Of a DNA stretch of 18,899 nucleotides, positions 6,551 to 14,890 are shown in pieces. Position numbers and translations under genes: made by a program. The stretch's first letter is position 1. Each line of letters opens with the position of its first letter. The stretch covers positions 1-18,899 of the forward strand of contig JAEEPD010000079.1 of NCBI GenBank assembly GCA_016284575.1. The letters are read 5' to 3'. Below the pieces are notes generated by a model. It did not search any database, had not been told where the DNA came from, and saw only the letters and a list, made by a program, of their open reading frames with translations. The stretch comes from Bacillota bacterium. GTDB taxonomy: Bacteria; Bacillota; Clostridia; Peptostreptococcales; Anaerovoracaceae.

Positions 6551-8083
6551 TTATTTCAGCTTTGAGCTGTCCAGCTCTGTGTATGCCTTAAGCTGCTCTG
6601 CCAGGGCGGCCTTTATGGTATTTATGCCGCCGGGCTGGTTGGATTCGATGTTTACAGGCATCAGGGGCTCGTGGAGGGACTTGCGGATCAGGAGCCAGCC
6701 GTCGCCGTGGGCCCCATCAGCGTTGATGCGTATGCCCTCGTAGTTGGGCAGCTCCAGGGAGAAGCCGGGAATGCTGCCGCTTTCCACTGCAGCCTTAAGC
6801 CCCTCCAGCACCTTGTCCGCGTAGGGCGCGAAGTCCTCTGCCAGCAGGGGAAGCCTGAATTCAGCGGCCTCCAGAGGCTTCTTAAGGGAGGCGATGCAGT
6901 GCTCTATGAACCTTCCCTCAGCCTTGAGCTGAGCTGCCTTCACCACGATCTTCGTGGCCAGATAGGCTCCGTCGTCCAGGAAATAGTTCTCCTTCAGAGC
7001 GGCGTGACCGGAGGTCTCTATGGCCAGCTGGCAGTCGGTGCCCTCGGCGTTCAGGGCAAGTCCCTTGTTTATAACGTTCTTGTAGCCCCTCTGGAAGCGC
7101 AGGTGCTTAAGCCCCAGATCCTTCTCTAGAAAGTCGTGGAGCTGGGTGCTGGTGATGCTGTCGGTGACCATGGTGGTGCCGGGATGACCTTCGCTGGCAA
7201 GCACCGCCGCCAGGGCGACTATCTCGTTGCGGCTTATGGGCTCGCCCCTGGAATCCACAGCAGAGGCTCTGTCAACATCGGTATCGAAGATGATACCAAG
7301 GTCGGCTCCGGAGCTCTTCACCGCTTCGCAGATGGCATCCATAGCCGCTGCGTTCTCGGGATTCGGCTGGTGATTTGGGAAGCTTCCGTCGGGCTCCAGG
7401 TATCTGCTTCCGCTGCAGTCGGCCCCGAGGGGCTCAAGCACAGCTTTCGCAAAGAAACCTCCCGCTCCGTTGCCCGCGTCAACTGCTACCTTAAGTCCCT
7501 TAAGGGGCATATCCTTTTCCGAAGCCTTCAGACCATCGCAGATGACCCTGCGAAGGTGGGCTGTATAAAGCTCCATGAGGCTGCTTCCCGCAGGGAGCTT
7601 GACTTCTCCTTCAAAGGGCTTCATCAGCTTTTCCGGCGCGGCACCCGCTTCCGCCAGCTTTATAAGAGCTGTGATATCAGGCTTGTCCAGACCGCCCTCC
7701 GCCGTGAAGTACTTGAAGCCGTTCCTTTCCATGGGCAGGTGGCTTGCCGTTATCATGATGCTGCCGTCTGCCTTTATTTCAGGGAAGCGGCAGGCCATGA
7801 ACATGGCTGGGGTGGAGCACATTCCGCAGTTCAGAGCTCTTGCGCCGCAGCTTCTGAGGCCTTCGCAGACCCAGTCCGACAGCTGGGGTCCCGAGATCCT
7901 TGAATCCCGTCCCACTGCAATGAGCAGCTCCCCGGCGTCTTTATTCAGCTTTTCGGAAAGCCATAGCGCAAAGGCCCTGCTCAGGTCCTTTGCGGCAGCC
8001 TCGTCCAGATTTACAGGGTCCTTCCCCGGCAGGGCTACCCCTCTTATATCGCTGCCGTTCTGCAGCTTTGCGTAATTTTTCAT
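6551..8083 (-). CDS. Phosphoglucomutase/phosphomannomutase-family enzyme
   Basis: Alpha-D-phosphohexomutase that should move phosphate between C1 and C6 of glucose or mannose, feeding sugar nucleotide and envelope polysaccharide synthesis in the cytosol. The 510-residue length and four-domain order fit the family. The catalytic phosphoserine loop is ITASHLP with Ser114. The metal loop is DTDVDR at 267-272, where most relatives have DGDGDR; its three Asp are kept. The sugar-binding loop reads ETSGHAALKENYFLDDG, and the C-terminal phosphate site reads ESNQPGG. The start at 8083 has GGAG seven bases upstream, and a good promoter lies about 50 bases further. It is monocistronic by appearance, convergent with the Cys-tail operon and divergent from dnaE. 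Which sugar it prefers cannot be read from the sequence; phosphoglucosamine mutase is less likely given the loops. Confidence 0.9.
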   Translation of the reverse strand: MKNYAKLQNGSDIRGVALPGKDPVNLDEAAAKDLSRAFALWLSEKLNKDAGELLIAVGRDSRISGPQLSDWVCEGLRSCGARALNCGMCSTPAMFMACRFPEIKADGSIMITASHLPMERNGFKYFTAEGGLDKPDITALIKLAEAGAAPEKLMKPFEGEVKLPAGSSLMELYTAHLRRVICDGLKASEKDMPLKGLKVAVDAGNGAGGFFAKAVLEPLGADCSGSRYLEPDGSFPNHQPNPENAAAMDAICEAVKSSGADLGIIFDTDVDRASAVDSRGEPISRNEIVALAAVLASEGHPGTTMVTDSITSTQLHDFLEKDLGLKHLRFQRGYKNVINKGLALNAEGTDCQLAIETSGHAALKENYFLDDGAYLATKIVVKAAQLKAEGRFIEHCIASLKKPLEAAEFRLPLLAEDFAPYADKVLEGLKAAVESGSIPGFSLELPNYEGIRINADGAHGDGWLLIRKSLHEPLMPVNIESNQPGGINTIKAALAEQLKAYTELDSSKLK

Positions 8084-8128
8084 ATTGATTCTCCGGTGAT
8101 CTACAAACAGATAAGCTTAACTAATAGC

Positions 8129-8157
8129 AGTATAGCAGGGTTTTTCCTAAAAGTTAA
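8129..8157 (-). promoter_or_regulatory. Promoter of the phosphohexomutase gene
   Basis: Read on the - strand: a -35-like TTAACT (8152-8157), a 17-base spacer, and TATACT (8129-8134) preceded by TG as an extended -10. Transcription would start near 8122, leaving a leader of about 40 bases. The spacing is ideal for the housekeeping sigma factor; four of six -35 bases match. Confidence 0.7.
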
Positions 8158-8258
8158 GTGCGCAGCTTGCGCTCCGGTGGAAATACTGCGGCGGCTTCAG
8201 GACTGCACTCAATCTTCACAAAGAAATCCCAAATCTTGTGGTTATGACGGCGTTTTTG

Positions 8259-8267
8259 TGGTATACT
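8259..8267 (+). promoter_or_regulatory. Extended -10 promoter of the dnaE operon
   Basis: TGGTATACT matches the extended -10 form TGnTATAAT with one change. No convincing -35 sits 16-18 bases upstream, as is usual when the extended -10 is present. The start would be near 8274, giving a leader of about 100 bases before the dnaE ATG at 8373. The box lies in a palindrome at 8259-8273. Confidence 0.6.
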
Positions 8268-8372
8268 ATACCAATTAAAGGGCTAAGGCTCGCTTTTTGG
8301 CGTGCAAGCCACGAAGGTCTGCCCGTAAAAAGACGCAGCAAAAGCCCTAAAACAGTAAAAACAGAGGTTTCC

Positions 8373-11300
8373 ATGGCATTTACCCATCTGCACGTACATA
8401 CTGAATACAGTCTGCTGGACGGCGCCGCCAGAATCGACAAGCTGGTCGCCCGGGCGAAGGAGCTCGGGATGACTTCCCTTGCCATAACCGACCACGGCGT
8501 AATGTACGGCTGCGTGCAGTTCTACGAGCAGTGCAAAAAGCAGGGTATAAAGCCCATCATAGGCTGCGAGGTATATACCTCTCCAAGGAGCCGTTTCGAT
8601 AAGGACCCTGCTCTTGACAGATCCGCAGGCCACCTGATCCTGCTGGCTAAGGACCAGACAGGCTACGAGAACCTGATCCGCCTGGTGTCTCTGGCATACA
8701 AGGAAGGCTTCTATTATCACCCGAGAGTGGACCATGAGCTTTTGGCCCAGCATTCCGAGGGCCTCATCTGCCTTTCCGCCTGCCTTGCGGGCAAGGTGCA
8801 GGCAGAGCTTCTGGACGGAAACTACGAGGGCGCAAAGGAGGAGGCTCTCTTCCTTCTGAACACCTACGGCGAAGGCAACTTCTACCTGGAGATACAGGAT
8901 CACGGCATGGAGGAGGATGTCATCGTCTGCGAGGGACTTAAAAAGCTCTCAAAGGATATCGGCGTTCCCCTTGTGGCCACCAATGACTCTCATTACGTGT
9001 ATCAGGATGATGCCGCGGCCCACGACGTGCTGCTGTGCATAGGCACCAAGAATAACCTTTCGGATCCCAACCGCTACCGCTTCGCCAATGACCAGTTCTA
9101 CTTCAAAAGCGAGGAGGAGATGCGCAGGATCTTCTCCGACATCCCGGAAGCCTGCGACATCACCAACGAGATAGCAGAAAAATGCAATTTCGACTTCACC
9201 TTCGGAGTCTATCACATACCTGTGTTCCCCGTGCCTGAGGGCTATACGGAGGAGCAGTACTTTGAATTCCTCTGCTGGTCCGGTCTTGAGCACCGCTACG
9301 GCACCAGCGAGCCCATACCCTCCAACGCCAGAAAGGCCCCGGCCGTTCCTGTGGAGGATCCCATGACTCTGGCTCCCACGGTCTCCCAGGAACTGAAGGA
9401 CCGCATGAAATACGAGGTGGAGACCATAGAGACCATGGGCTATGTGGGCTATTTCCTCATAGTCTGGGACTACACCAACTACGCCAAGGGCCAGGGCATA
9501 ATGGTAGGCCCCGGCAGAGGCTCTGCCGCAGGCTCTATCGTGGCCTACAGCATGGAGATCACCGACATAGACCCCATCAAGTTCAGCCTGATCTTCGAGC
9601 GCTTCCTCAACATAGAGCGTGTATCCATGCCCGATATCGACATGGACTTCTGCGTGGAGAGAAGAGGCGAGGTAATAGACTACGTAAAGCGCCGCTACGG
9701 CGTGGACAACGTGTCACAGATATCCACCTTCGGTACCCTTAAGGCCCGAGCGGCCTTCAAGGACGTGGCGAGAGTAATGGAGATCCCCTTCGCCAGGAGC
9801 CTGGAGGTGGCCAAGATGATTCCGGAGGACCTGAAGGTGACCCTGGATAAGGCCCTGCAGGACAGCCCGGACTTTAAGAATGTATACGACACGGATCCCC
9901 AGATCCACAATGTTATAGATACAGCCAGAAGACTGGAGGGCCTGGCAAGAAACTCCTCCACCCATGCCGCAGGCGTGGTTATCTCAAAGGACGCGGTGGA
10001 CTGCTACGTGCCCCTGGTCATGACGGACAACGGCCTCGCCACCCAGTTCACCATGACGGAGATAGAGCACCTGGGTCTTCTTAAGATGGACTTCCTGGGC
10101 CTAAGAAACCTCACAGCCATCCGGGAGTGCCTGGAGCTGATAGAGGAGGCAACAGGGGAAAAGATAGACCTTTCCAAGATCGACATGGCGGACCCGGATG
10201 TCTACAAGCTGATAGCCAGCGGCAATACCGTTGGCATATTCCAGCTTGAATCCGGCGGCATGACCTCCTTCATGAGGGACCTTCAGCCGGACTGCCTGGA
10301 GGACCTTATAGCAGGCATCTCCCTGTACAGACCGGGCCCCATGGATTCCATACCCACCTATGTCTCCTGCAAAAAGAACCCGGAGACCATAAGCTACCTG
10401 ACCCCGGAGCTGGAGCCCATACTGGCGCCCACCTACGGCTGCATAGTATATCAGGAGCAGGTAATGGACATAGTCCGCAAGCTGGGAGGCTATTCCTACG
10501 GCCGCGCGGACCTGGTGCGCCGCGCCATGTCCAAGAAGAAGGCTGATGTGATGGCCCAGGAGCGCGAGTACTTCATCAACGGAAGGCTCAACGAGGACGG
10601 CAGCATAGACGTGCCCGGCTGCCTGAGAAACGGCATCGCCCTGGAGGCTGCAAACACCATCTTCGACCAGATGACCAGCTTCGCAGCCTACGCCTTCAAC
10701 AAGAGCCACGCCGCAGCCTACGCTGTGGTCGCTTATCAGACCGCCTGGCTGAAGTGCCACTATCCCGCCCAGTTCCTGGCCTCCCTGATGAGCTATCCTG
10801 CGGACAACAAGGCTGTGGCCAACCTTATCCGCAACGCCAAGGAAATGGGTATAGAGACCCTGCGTCCCGACGTCAACCACAGCAGGCGCCACTTCACCAC
10901 AGAAAACGGCAAGGTGCGCTACGGCCTCCTCGGCGTAAAGCATGTGGGCGAAGCCGTGGTGGAGGAAATAATAGAGGCAAGAGAGCGCAAGATGCCCACG
11001 GACATATTCGAATTCGTGGACGGTCTTGACATACATAAAGTAAACAGAGCCGCACTGGAATCCCTTATAAAGGCGGGCGCCCTGGACTGCTTCCCCGGAA
11101 ACAGAGCCCAGAAGCTTGCTGTCATCGGAAGTCTGCTGGAAAGCGCTCAGAGCACCTTAAAGAACAATCTGGACGGCCAGATATCCCTCTTCAGCATGGG
11201 AGCCGACCAGGGAGGCATCAAGATCGAAAGAAGGCTTCCAAGAAGCGAGGACTTCTCCCAGAAGGAGCTGCTTTCCATGGAGAAGGAGATGCTGGGCATC

Positions 11301-12050
11301 TATCTTACCGGCCATCCCCTGGAGGATGTGGCAGACCGCATAAGGGAGATAACGGACATGGATACCGGGACCCTGGACCGCTTCATGGCAAGAAGGGCCG
11401 AGGAGGAGGCTGCGGAAGGCTCAGGCGCTGCAGCTCCTGATCAGGCTGGCTTTGCAGATGGCGGAGCTGAGGATGAGGAGGGTGACCAGTCCGCCGATAT
11501 TCCCGTCATTAAGGATGGGATGTCCGTCACCATGGCGGGCATAGTAAGCGCCATGAAGATGATGACCACCAAGAAGGGTCCGAACATGGCCTTCGTAACG
11601 ATGGAAGACCTCTATGGAGACATAGAGCTTGTTGTATTTCCCAAGACCTTCGAGCTGGACAGACAGTGGCTTGCCATAGACAATACCATAATAGTCAGGG
11701 GCAAGCTGGATATAAAGGAGGATACCCCCAAGCTGCTGGCGGAGCGCATAGTTCTGCTGGAGGACTATCAGGGCGAGCTTAAGGGAGGCTCCAGGCGCTT
11801 TGAACAGCCTGCCCAGCCAAAGCCCGAGCAGCCCATGATAAAGATAGTCATCCCCGAGCACTACAGCGAAAGGGACGGGCTTATCGCCTTCAAGCGGCTG
11901 GCCAAGGCCAACAGGGGCGACACCCCGGTGGCAATACTGGTGAAATCCACCAACAACAAATACAAGCTGGACTACGATCTGTGGATCGACCCGAGTCCGA
12001 ACTTTATCGCAGGCGCTAAGCGCATGTTTGGAGAGGACTGCTTCAGATGA
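8373..12050 (+). CDS. dnaE: DNA polymerase III alpha subunit
   Basis: Replicative C-family polymerase that extends DNA at the fork; in Clostridia it works alongside PolC. I chose the ATG at 8373 (1225 residues), with GAGG five bases upstream and the conserved AFTHLHVHTEYSLLDG right after it. The longer frame from GTG 8238 covers the promoter. The PHP domain (1 to about 205) keeps its metal ligands (HLHVH, TDHG, NDSHY), so it may be active in proofreading. The polymerase core has GRGSAAGS, PDIDMDF with catalytic D421 and D423, and D573 in KMDFLGLRN. Helix-hairpin-helix and OB-fold regions follow. There are two oddities: a Pro/Ala-rich stretch of about 35 residues near 310-346 at the PHP/polymerase border, and an acidic Ala/Glu-rich linker at about 1007-1048 before the OB fold. 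Its ATGA overlap with ftsE couples the two genes. Confidence 0.97.
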   Translation: MAFTHLHVHTEYSLLDGAARIDKLVARAKELGMTSLAITDHGVMYGCVQFYEQCKKQGIKPIIGCEVYTSPRSRFDKDPALDRSAGHLILLAKDQTGYENLIRLVSLAYKEGFYYHPRVDHELLAQHSEGLICLSACLAGKVQAELLDGNYEGAKEEALFLLNTYGEGNFYLEIQDHGMEEDVIVCEGLKKLSKDIGVPLVATNDSHYVYQDDAAAHDVLLCIGTKNNLSDPNRYRFANDQFYFKSEEEMRRIFSDIPEACDITNEIAEKCNFDFTFGVYHIPVFPVPEGYTEEQYFEFLCWSGLEHRYGTSEPIPSNARKAPAVPVEDPMTLAPTVSQELKDRMKYEVETIETMGYVGYFLIVWDYTNYAKGQGIMVGPGRGSAAGSIVAYSMEITDIDPIKFSLIFERFLNIERVSMPDIDMDFCVERRGEVIDYVKRRYGVDNVSQISTFGTLKARAAFKDVARVMEIPFARSLEVAKMIPEDLKVTLDKALQDSPDFKNVYDTDPQIHNVIDTARRLEGLARNSSTHAAGVVISKDAVDCYVPLVMTDNGLATQFTMTEIEHLGLLKMDFLGLRNLTAIRECLELIEEATGEKIDLSKIDMADPDVYKLIASGNTVGIFQLESGGMTSFMRDLQPDCLEDLIAGISLYRPGPMDSIPTYVSCKKNPETISYLTPELEPILAPTYGCIVYQEQVMDIVRKLGGYSYGRADLVRRAMSKKKADVMAQEREYFINGRLNEDGSIDVPGCLRNGIALEAANTIFDQMTSFAAYAFNKSHAAAYAVVAYQTAWLKCHYPAQFLASLMSYPADNKAVANLIRNAKEMGIETLRPDVNHSRRHFTTENGKVRYGLLGVKHVGEAVVEEIIEARERKMPTDIFEFVDGLDIHKVNRAALESLIKAGALDCFPGNRAQKLAVIGSLLESAQSTLKNNLDGQISLFSMGADQGGIKIERRLPRSEDFSQKELLSMEKEMLGIYLTGHPLEDVADRIREITDMDTGTLDRFMARRAEEEAAEGSGAAAPDQAGFADGGAEDEEGDQSADIPVIKDGMSVTMAGIVSAMKMMTTKKGPNMAFVTMEDLYGDIELVVFPKTFELDRQWLAIDNTIIVRGKLDIKEDTPKLLAERIVLLEDYQGELKGGSRRFEQPAQPKPEQPMIKIVIPEHYSERDGLIAFKRLAKANRGDTPVAILVKSTNNKYKLDYDLWIDPSPNFIAGAKRMFGEDCFR

Positions 12051-12730
12051 TAAAACTCGAACATGTAACCAAAAACTACGACGATCATTCGGCGCTCCAC
12101 GATGTGAGCATACAGATAGATGACGGCGATTTCGTTTTCCTTGTGGGCCCCACAGGCGCAGGAAAATCCACCTTCATCAAGCTCATTTCCAAGGAGATAG
12201 AGCCGGATGCGGGCAGGATAATAGTGGATGACCAGGACGTGACCAGGCTCTCCAACCGCCGCATCCCGCTGCTGAGAAGGAACATGGGCATGGTGTCCCA
12301 GGACTTCCGTCTGCTGCCTAAAAAGACCGTCTTCGAGAATGTGGCCTTCGCCCTGGAGGTGGTGCACTGCACCAAGAGGACCATCAAGCGTCAGGTACCG
12401 GAGGTGCTGGCACTTATGGGTATAGAGGACAAGGCGGACAATTTCCCGGACGACCTTTCCGGAGGCGAACAGCAGCGTGTGGCCATAGCAAGGGCCATAG
12501 TCAACAGGCCCAAGCTCCTGATAGCGGACGAGCCCACGGGCAACCTGGACCCGGACACCGCCTGGGAGATCATGAAGCTGCTGGACCAGATAAACAGGCG
12601 GGGCACCACCATAGTGATGGTCACCCATGCCAAGGACATAGTAAACCGCATGAACAAGAGAGTGGTGGCCATAGACCGGGGCCACATAGTAAGAGATTCC
12701 AGGGGAGGAGAGTACGGATTCGATGATTAA
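12047..12730 (+). CDS. ftsE: Cell division ATPase FtsE
   Basis: Cytosolic ATPase of the FtsEX complex, which uses ATP to switch on peptidoglycan hydrolases at the division site or along the cell wall. At 227 residues it has normal length. Walker A is GPTGAGKS (34-41), the Q-loop is SQDFRLL, the ABC signature is LSGGEQQR from residue 137, Walker B is LLIADEPTG, and the switch His lies in VTHAKD. It starts inside the end of dnaE by a 4-base overlap, with GGAGAGGA upstream, and overlaps ftsX by 8 bases. Adjacency to ftsX separates it from the similar LolD and other ABC ATPases. Confidence 0.97.
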   Translation: MIKLEHVTKNYDDHSALHDVSIQIDDGDFVFLVGPTGAGKSTFIKLISKEIEPDAGRIIVDDQDVTRLSNRRIPLLRRNMGMVSQDFRLLPKKTVFENVAFALEVVHCTKRTIKRQVPEVLALMGIEDKADNFPDDLSGGEQQRVAIARAIVNRPKLLIADEPTGNLDPDTAWEIMKLLDQINRRGTTIVMVTHAKDIVNRMNKRVVAIDRGHIVRDSRGGEYGFDD

Positions 12731-13616
12731 AAGCCTGTTTTACTCCCTGAAGGAAGCTTTCAAGCAGATGTTCAGGAGCAAGGTGATGACTCTGGTCTCC
12801 ATCTTCTCCATCTCGGCCATGCTGCTGATCCTTGGACTCTTCTTCTTCCTGACGGTGAACATCAATTTCATATCAGAAAACATCAAGACCCAGTTCGACA
12901 CCATAGAGGTCTTCCTGCTGGATGACACCAGCAAGGCCGACGCGGATGTCATAGCCATGAGCCTCAAAACTCTGGACGAGGTGGCCGGGGTGGAATACAT
13001 CAGTAAGGAGCAGGCCATGGAGGAGTTTAGGGCCCAGTGGGGCGACAATGGCTACCTGCTGGACGGCCTGGCTGAAAACCCGCTGCCAAATTCCCTTCGG
13101 GTCACCCTTAAGGACCTGAAGTACGGCAGCTTCGTGGCGGAGTTCTCCAGGACCATGGACGGCGTGGAGGACGTGCGCTACTACCAGACAGAGATAAACA
13201 AGGTCCTGAAGATCTCAGAGGCCATACAGAAGGGCGCTCTGGTGATAATCGCCTTCCTGGTCATAGTATCGGTGGTCGTGGTATCCAACACCATAAAGCT
13301 GACCGTAATGTCCAGACAGGACGAGATCATGATAATGAAATACGTGGGCGCCACCAACTGGTTCGTAAGAGGACCACTGCTGGTGGAGGGCATGCTGATA
13401 GGCTGCTTCTCCGCGCTGATAGCTCTTGGCCTCTGCTGGCTGGTGTACGACCGCATCGGGACCTTCTTCACGGATCAGGCTCTGGCCCTGTTCTCCAGCA
13501 ATCTGGTGGAGCCGGAATTCATGCTGCAGAACCTGGCATGGATATTCATGTCTCTTGGCATAAGCATCGGTGCCTTCGGCAGTCTGCTGTCAATGAGACG
13601 CTATCTCAAGGCATAA
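12723..13616 (+). CDS. ftsX: Cell division membrane protein FtsX
   Basis: Membrane half of FtsEX, which passes the ATPase signal to a cell-wall hydrolase outside. The 297 residues show the FtsX layout: a basic cytosolic N-terminus, helix 1 (about 20-46), a large outer domain (about 47-165) for hydrolase contact, then three more helices (about 172-198, 216-243 and 262-287). The cytosolic loop SRQDEIMIMKYVGATNWFVRGP is the standard FtsX coupling motif region. It overlaps ftsE by 8 bases; AGGAG at 12706-12710 lies inside ftsE, somewhat far from the ATG. The gene 75 bases downstream encodes a coiled-coil M23 hydrolase, the likely partner. Confidence 0.96.
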   Translation: MIKSLFYSLKEAFKQMFRSKVMTLVSIFSISAMLLILGLFFFLTVNINFISENIKTQFDTIEVFLLDDTSKADADVIAMSLKTLDEVAGVEYISKEQAMEEFRAQWGDNGYLLDGLAENPLPNSLRVTLKDLKYGSFVAEFSRTMDGVEDVRYYQTEINKVLKISEAIQKGALVIIAFLVIVSVVVVSNTIKLTVMSRQDEIMIMKYVGATNWFVRGPLLVEGMLIGCFSALIALGLCWLVYDRIGTFFTDQALALFSSNLVEPEFMLQNLAWIFMSLGISIGAFGSLLSMRRYLKA

Positions 13617-13691
13617 AGGCGGGCTGAAAGGCCCCATAAAGAGATAAAGCAAAAGGGATAAGGGAAAATCTTAAAGGAAAGGGGATACAGG

Positions 13692-14831
13692 ATGAGTAAG
13701 ACCAGACGTATACTGAGCGTACTCTTCGCATTGCTGCTGTTTTGCAGCAGCATATCCTGCGTTTTCGCGACGCAGCAGGATATCGATGACAAAAAAGGCG
13801 AGCTCAAGGACGTTCAGCAGGATATAACTGACACCAAGAAGGCCCTGGAAAGCAAGAAGAGCAGCCAGACCCAGCTCACCAGTGAAATAAAGACTCTGGA
13901 AAAGCAGATCTACGTAGCTGAGGCTGCGGTCAACAGCCTTCAGATAGAGATAAACGACACCATCGAGAAGATCAACACGGTGCTGGCGGAGCTGGAGGAG
14001 ATGGAGAACCAGATAGGCGAGCAGAACAGCAATCTGAACGCCAGACTGCGCGCCATGTACAAGAACGGCAACATAGGAATGCTTTCCGTGCTGCTGGGCT
14101 CCGGCAACATGAGCCAGCTCCTCACCAATTACGAGATGGTGTCCAGGATCTACGATTCCGACGCAAAGCTGCTGGCCTCCATGGAGAAGCAGTACGATGC
14201 TATCTACAAAAAGAAGCAGGAGCTGGTGTCCCTTAAGGATACCTACACTAAGCAGCAGGACGCCATGAGCGCCCGCAAGACCGAGCTGGCCAACAACAAG
14301 GTGACCCTGAAGGAAAAGAAGTCCCAGGTGGACGCTGACATCAAGGAGCTGGAAAAGCAGGTGGACGCCCTGAACAAGGAGGCCAACGCCCTGACTGCGG
14401 AGATCATAAGGCTGCAGGGCACCCAGAATTATGTGGGCGGCACCATGCTCTGGCCGTCACAGGCGAGCAAGTACGTATCATCGCCCTTCGGCAACAGGCT
14501 CCACCCCATACTGAAGGTCTACAAGATGCACACAGGCATCGACATCGCTGCAGCCCACGGCACCAATATACTGGCAGCCAACGCCGGCAAGGTGATAAGC
14601 GCGGGCTACAACAGCGGCTACGGCTACTGCGTAATGATAGACCACGGCGGCGGCATAGTAACACTCTACGCCCACGCTTCGAAGCTTCTGGTCAAGACAG
14701 GCGCTGTGGTCACCAGGGGACAGGTGATAGCCCTTGTGGGCTCCACAGGTATGTCCACAGGTGCCCATCTGCACTTTGAGGTCCGTGTAAACGGCGTATA
14801 CAAGAATCCTCTGGAGTATGTATCCAGATAA
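13692..14831 (+). CDS. Secreted M23 murein hydrolase with coiled coil (FtsEX partner type)
   Basis: Predicted exported endopeptidase that cuts peptidoglycan crosslinks or stem peptides under control of FtsEX, like EnvC, PcsB or CwlO in layout. The 379-residue protein has a signal peptide (MSKTRR, hydrophobic core, likely cut after A26). A long charged coiled coil (about 28-250, rich in Lys, Glu, Gln) matches the part that docks on FtsX in relatives. The C-terminal LytM domain keeps all zinc and catalytic residues: H280 and D284 (HTGID), H328 (YAHAS), and H359 and H361 (HLHFEV). It should therefore be an active enzyme, unlike EnvC, which is only an activator. AAAGGGG lies seven bases before the ATG. 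No terminator separates it from ftsX or from recJ. The exact bond cut cannot be told. Confidence 0.93.
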   Translation: MSKTRRILSVLFALLLFCSSISCVFATQQDIDDKKGELKDVQQDITDTKKALESKKSSQTQLTSEIKTLEKQIYVAEAAVNSLQIEINDTIEKINTVLAELEEMENQIGEQNSNLNARLRAMYKNGNIGMLSVLLGSGNMSQLLTNYEMVSRIYDSDAKLLASMEKQYDAIYKKKQELVSLKDTYTKQQDAMSARKTELANNKVTLKEKKSQVDADIKELEKQVDALNKEANALTAEIIRLQGTQNYVGGTMLWPSQASKYVSSPFGNRLHPILKVYKMHTGIDIAAAHGTNILAANAGKVISAGYNSGYGYCVMIDHGGGIVTLYAHASKLLVKTGAVVTRGQVIALVGSTGMSTGAHLHFEVRVNGVYKNPLEYVSR

Positions 14832-14840
14832 AAACAGGCT

Positions 14841-14863
14841 GGGACTGCGCCTTTAAGCAGCCC
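14841..14863 (+). other. Imperfect hairpin between the M23 gene and recJ
   Basis: GGGACTGC and GCAGCCC can pair as seven base pairs with one bulged A, around an 8-base loop. No T-run follows, so it is not a standard terminator. It could slow polymerase or protect the upstream part of the message. It precedes the weak recJ ribosome site. Confidence 0.35.
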
Positions 14864-14890
14864 CAAAGAAGGGAAATACAGGCATAACTC

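Noticed and set aside
7136..7903. 255-codon open frame on the + strand within the phosphohexomutase gene
   Set aside because: It is antisense to the active-site and metal loops of the mutase; no motif or start signal supports it.
8238..8372. N-terminal extension of DnaE by 45 residues from a GTG
   Set aside because: The stretch covers the extended -10 promoter and leader. The conserved family start begins at the ATG at 8373, which has its own ribosome site.
10101..11036. 311-codon open frame on the - strand within dnaE
   Set aside because: It lies wholly antisense to conserved polymerase motifs, with no ribosome site or recognisable domain.
13621..13636. Terminator after ftsX
   Set aside because: GGGC and GCCC can form only a 4-bp stem with no T-run following, too weak for a terminator.
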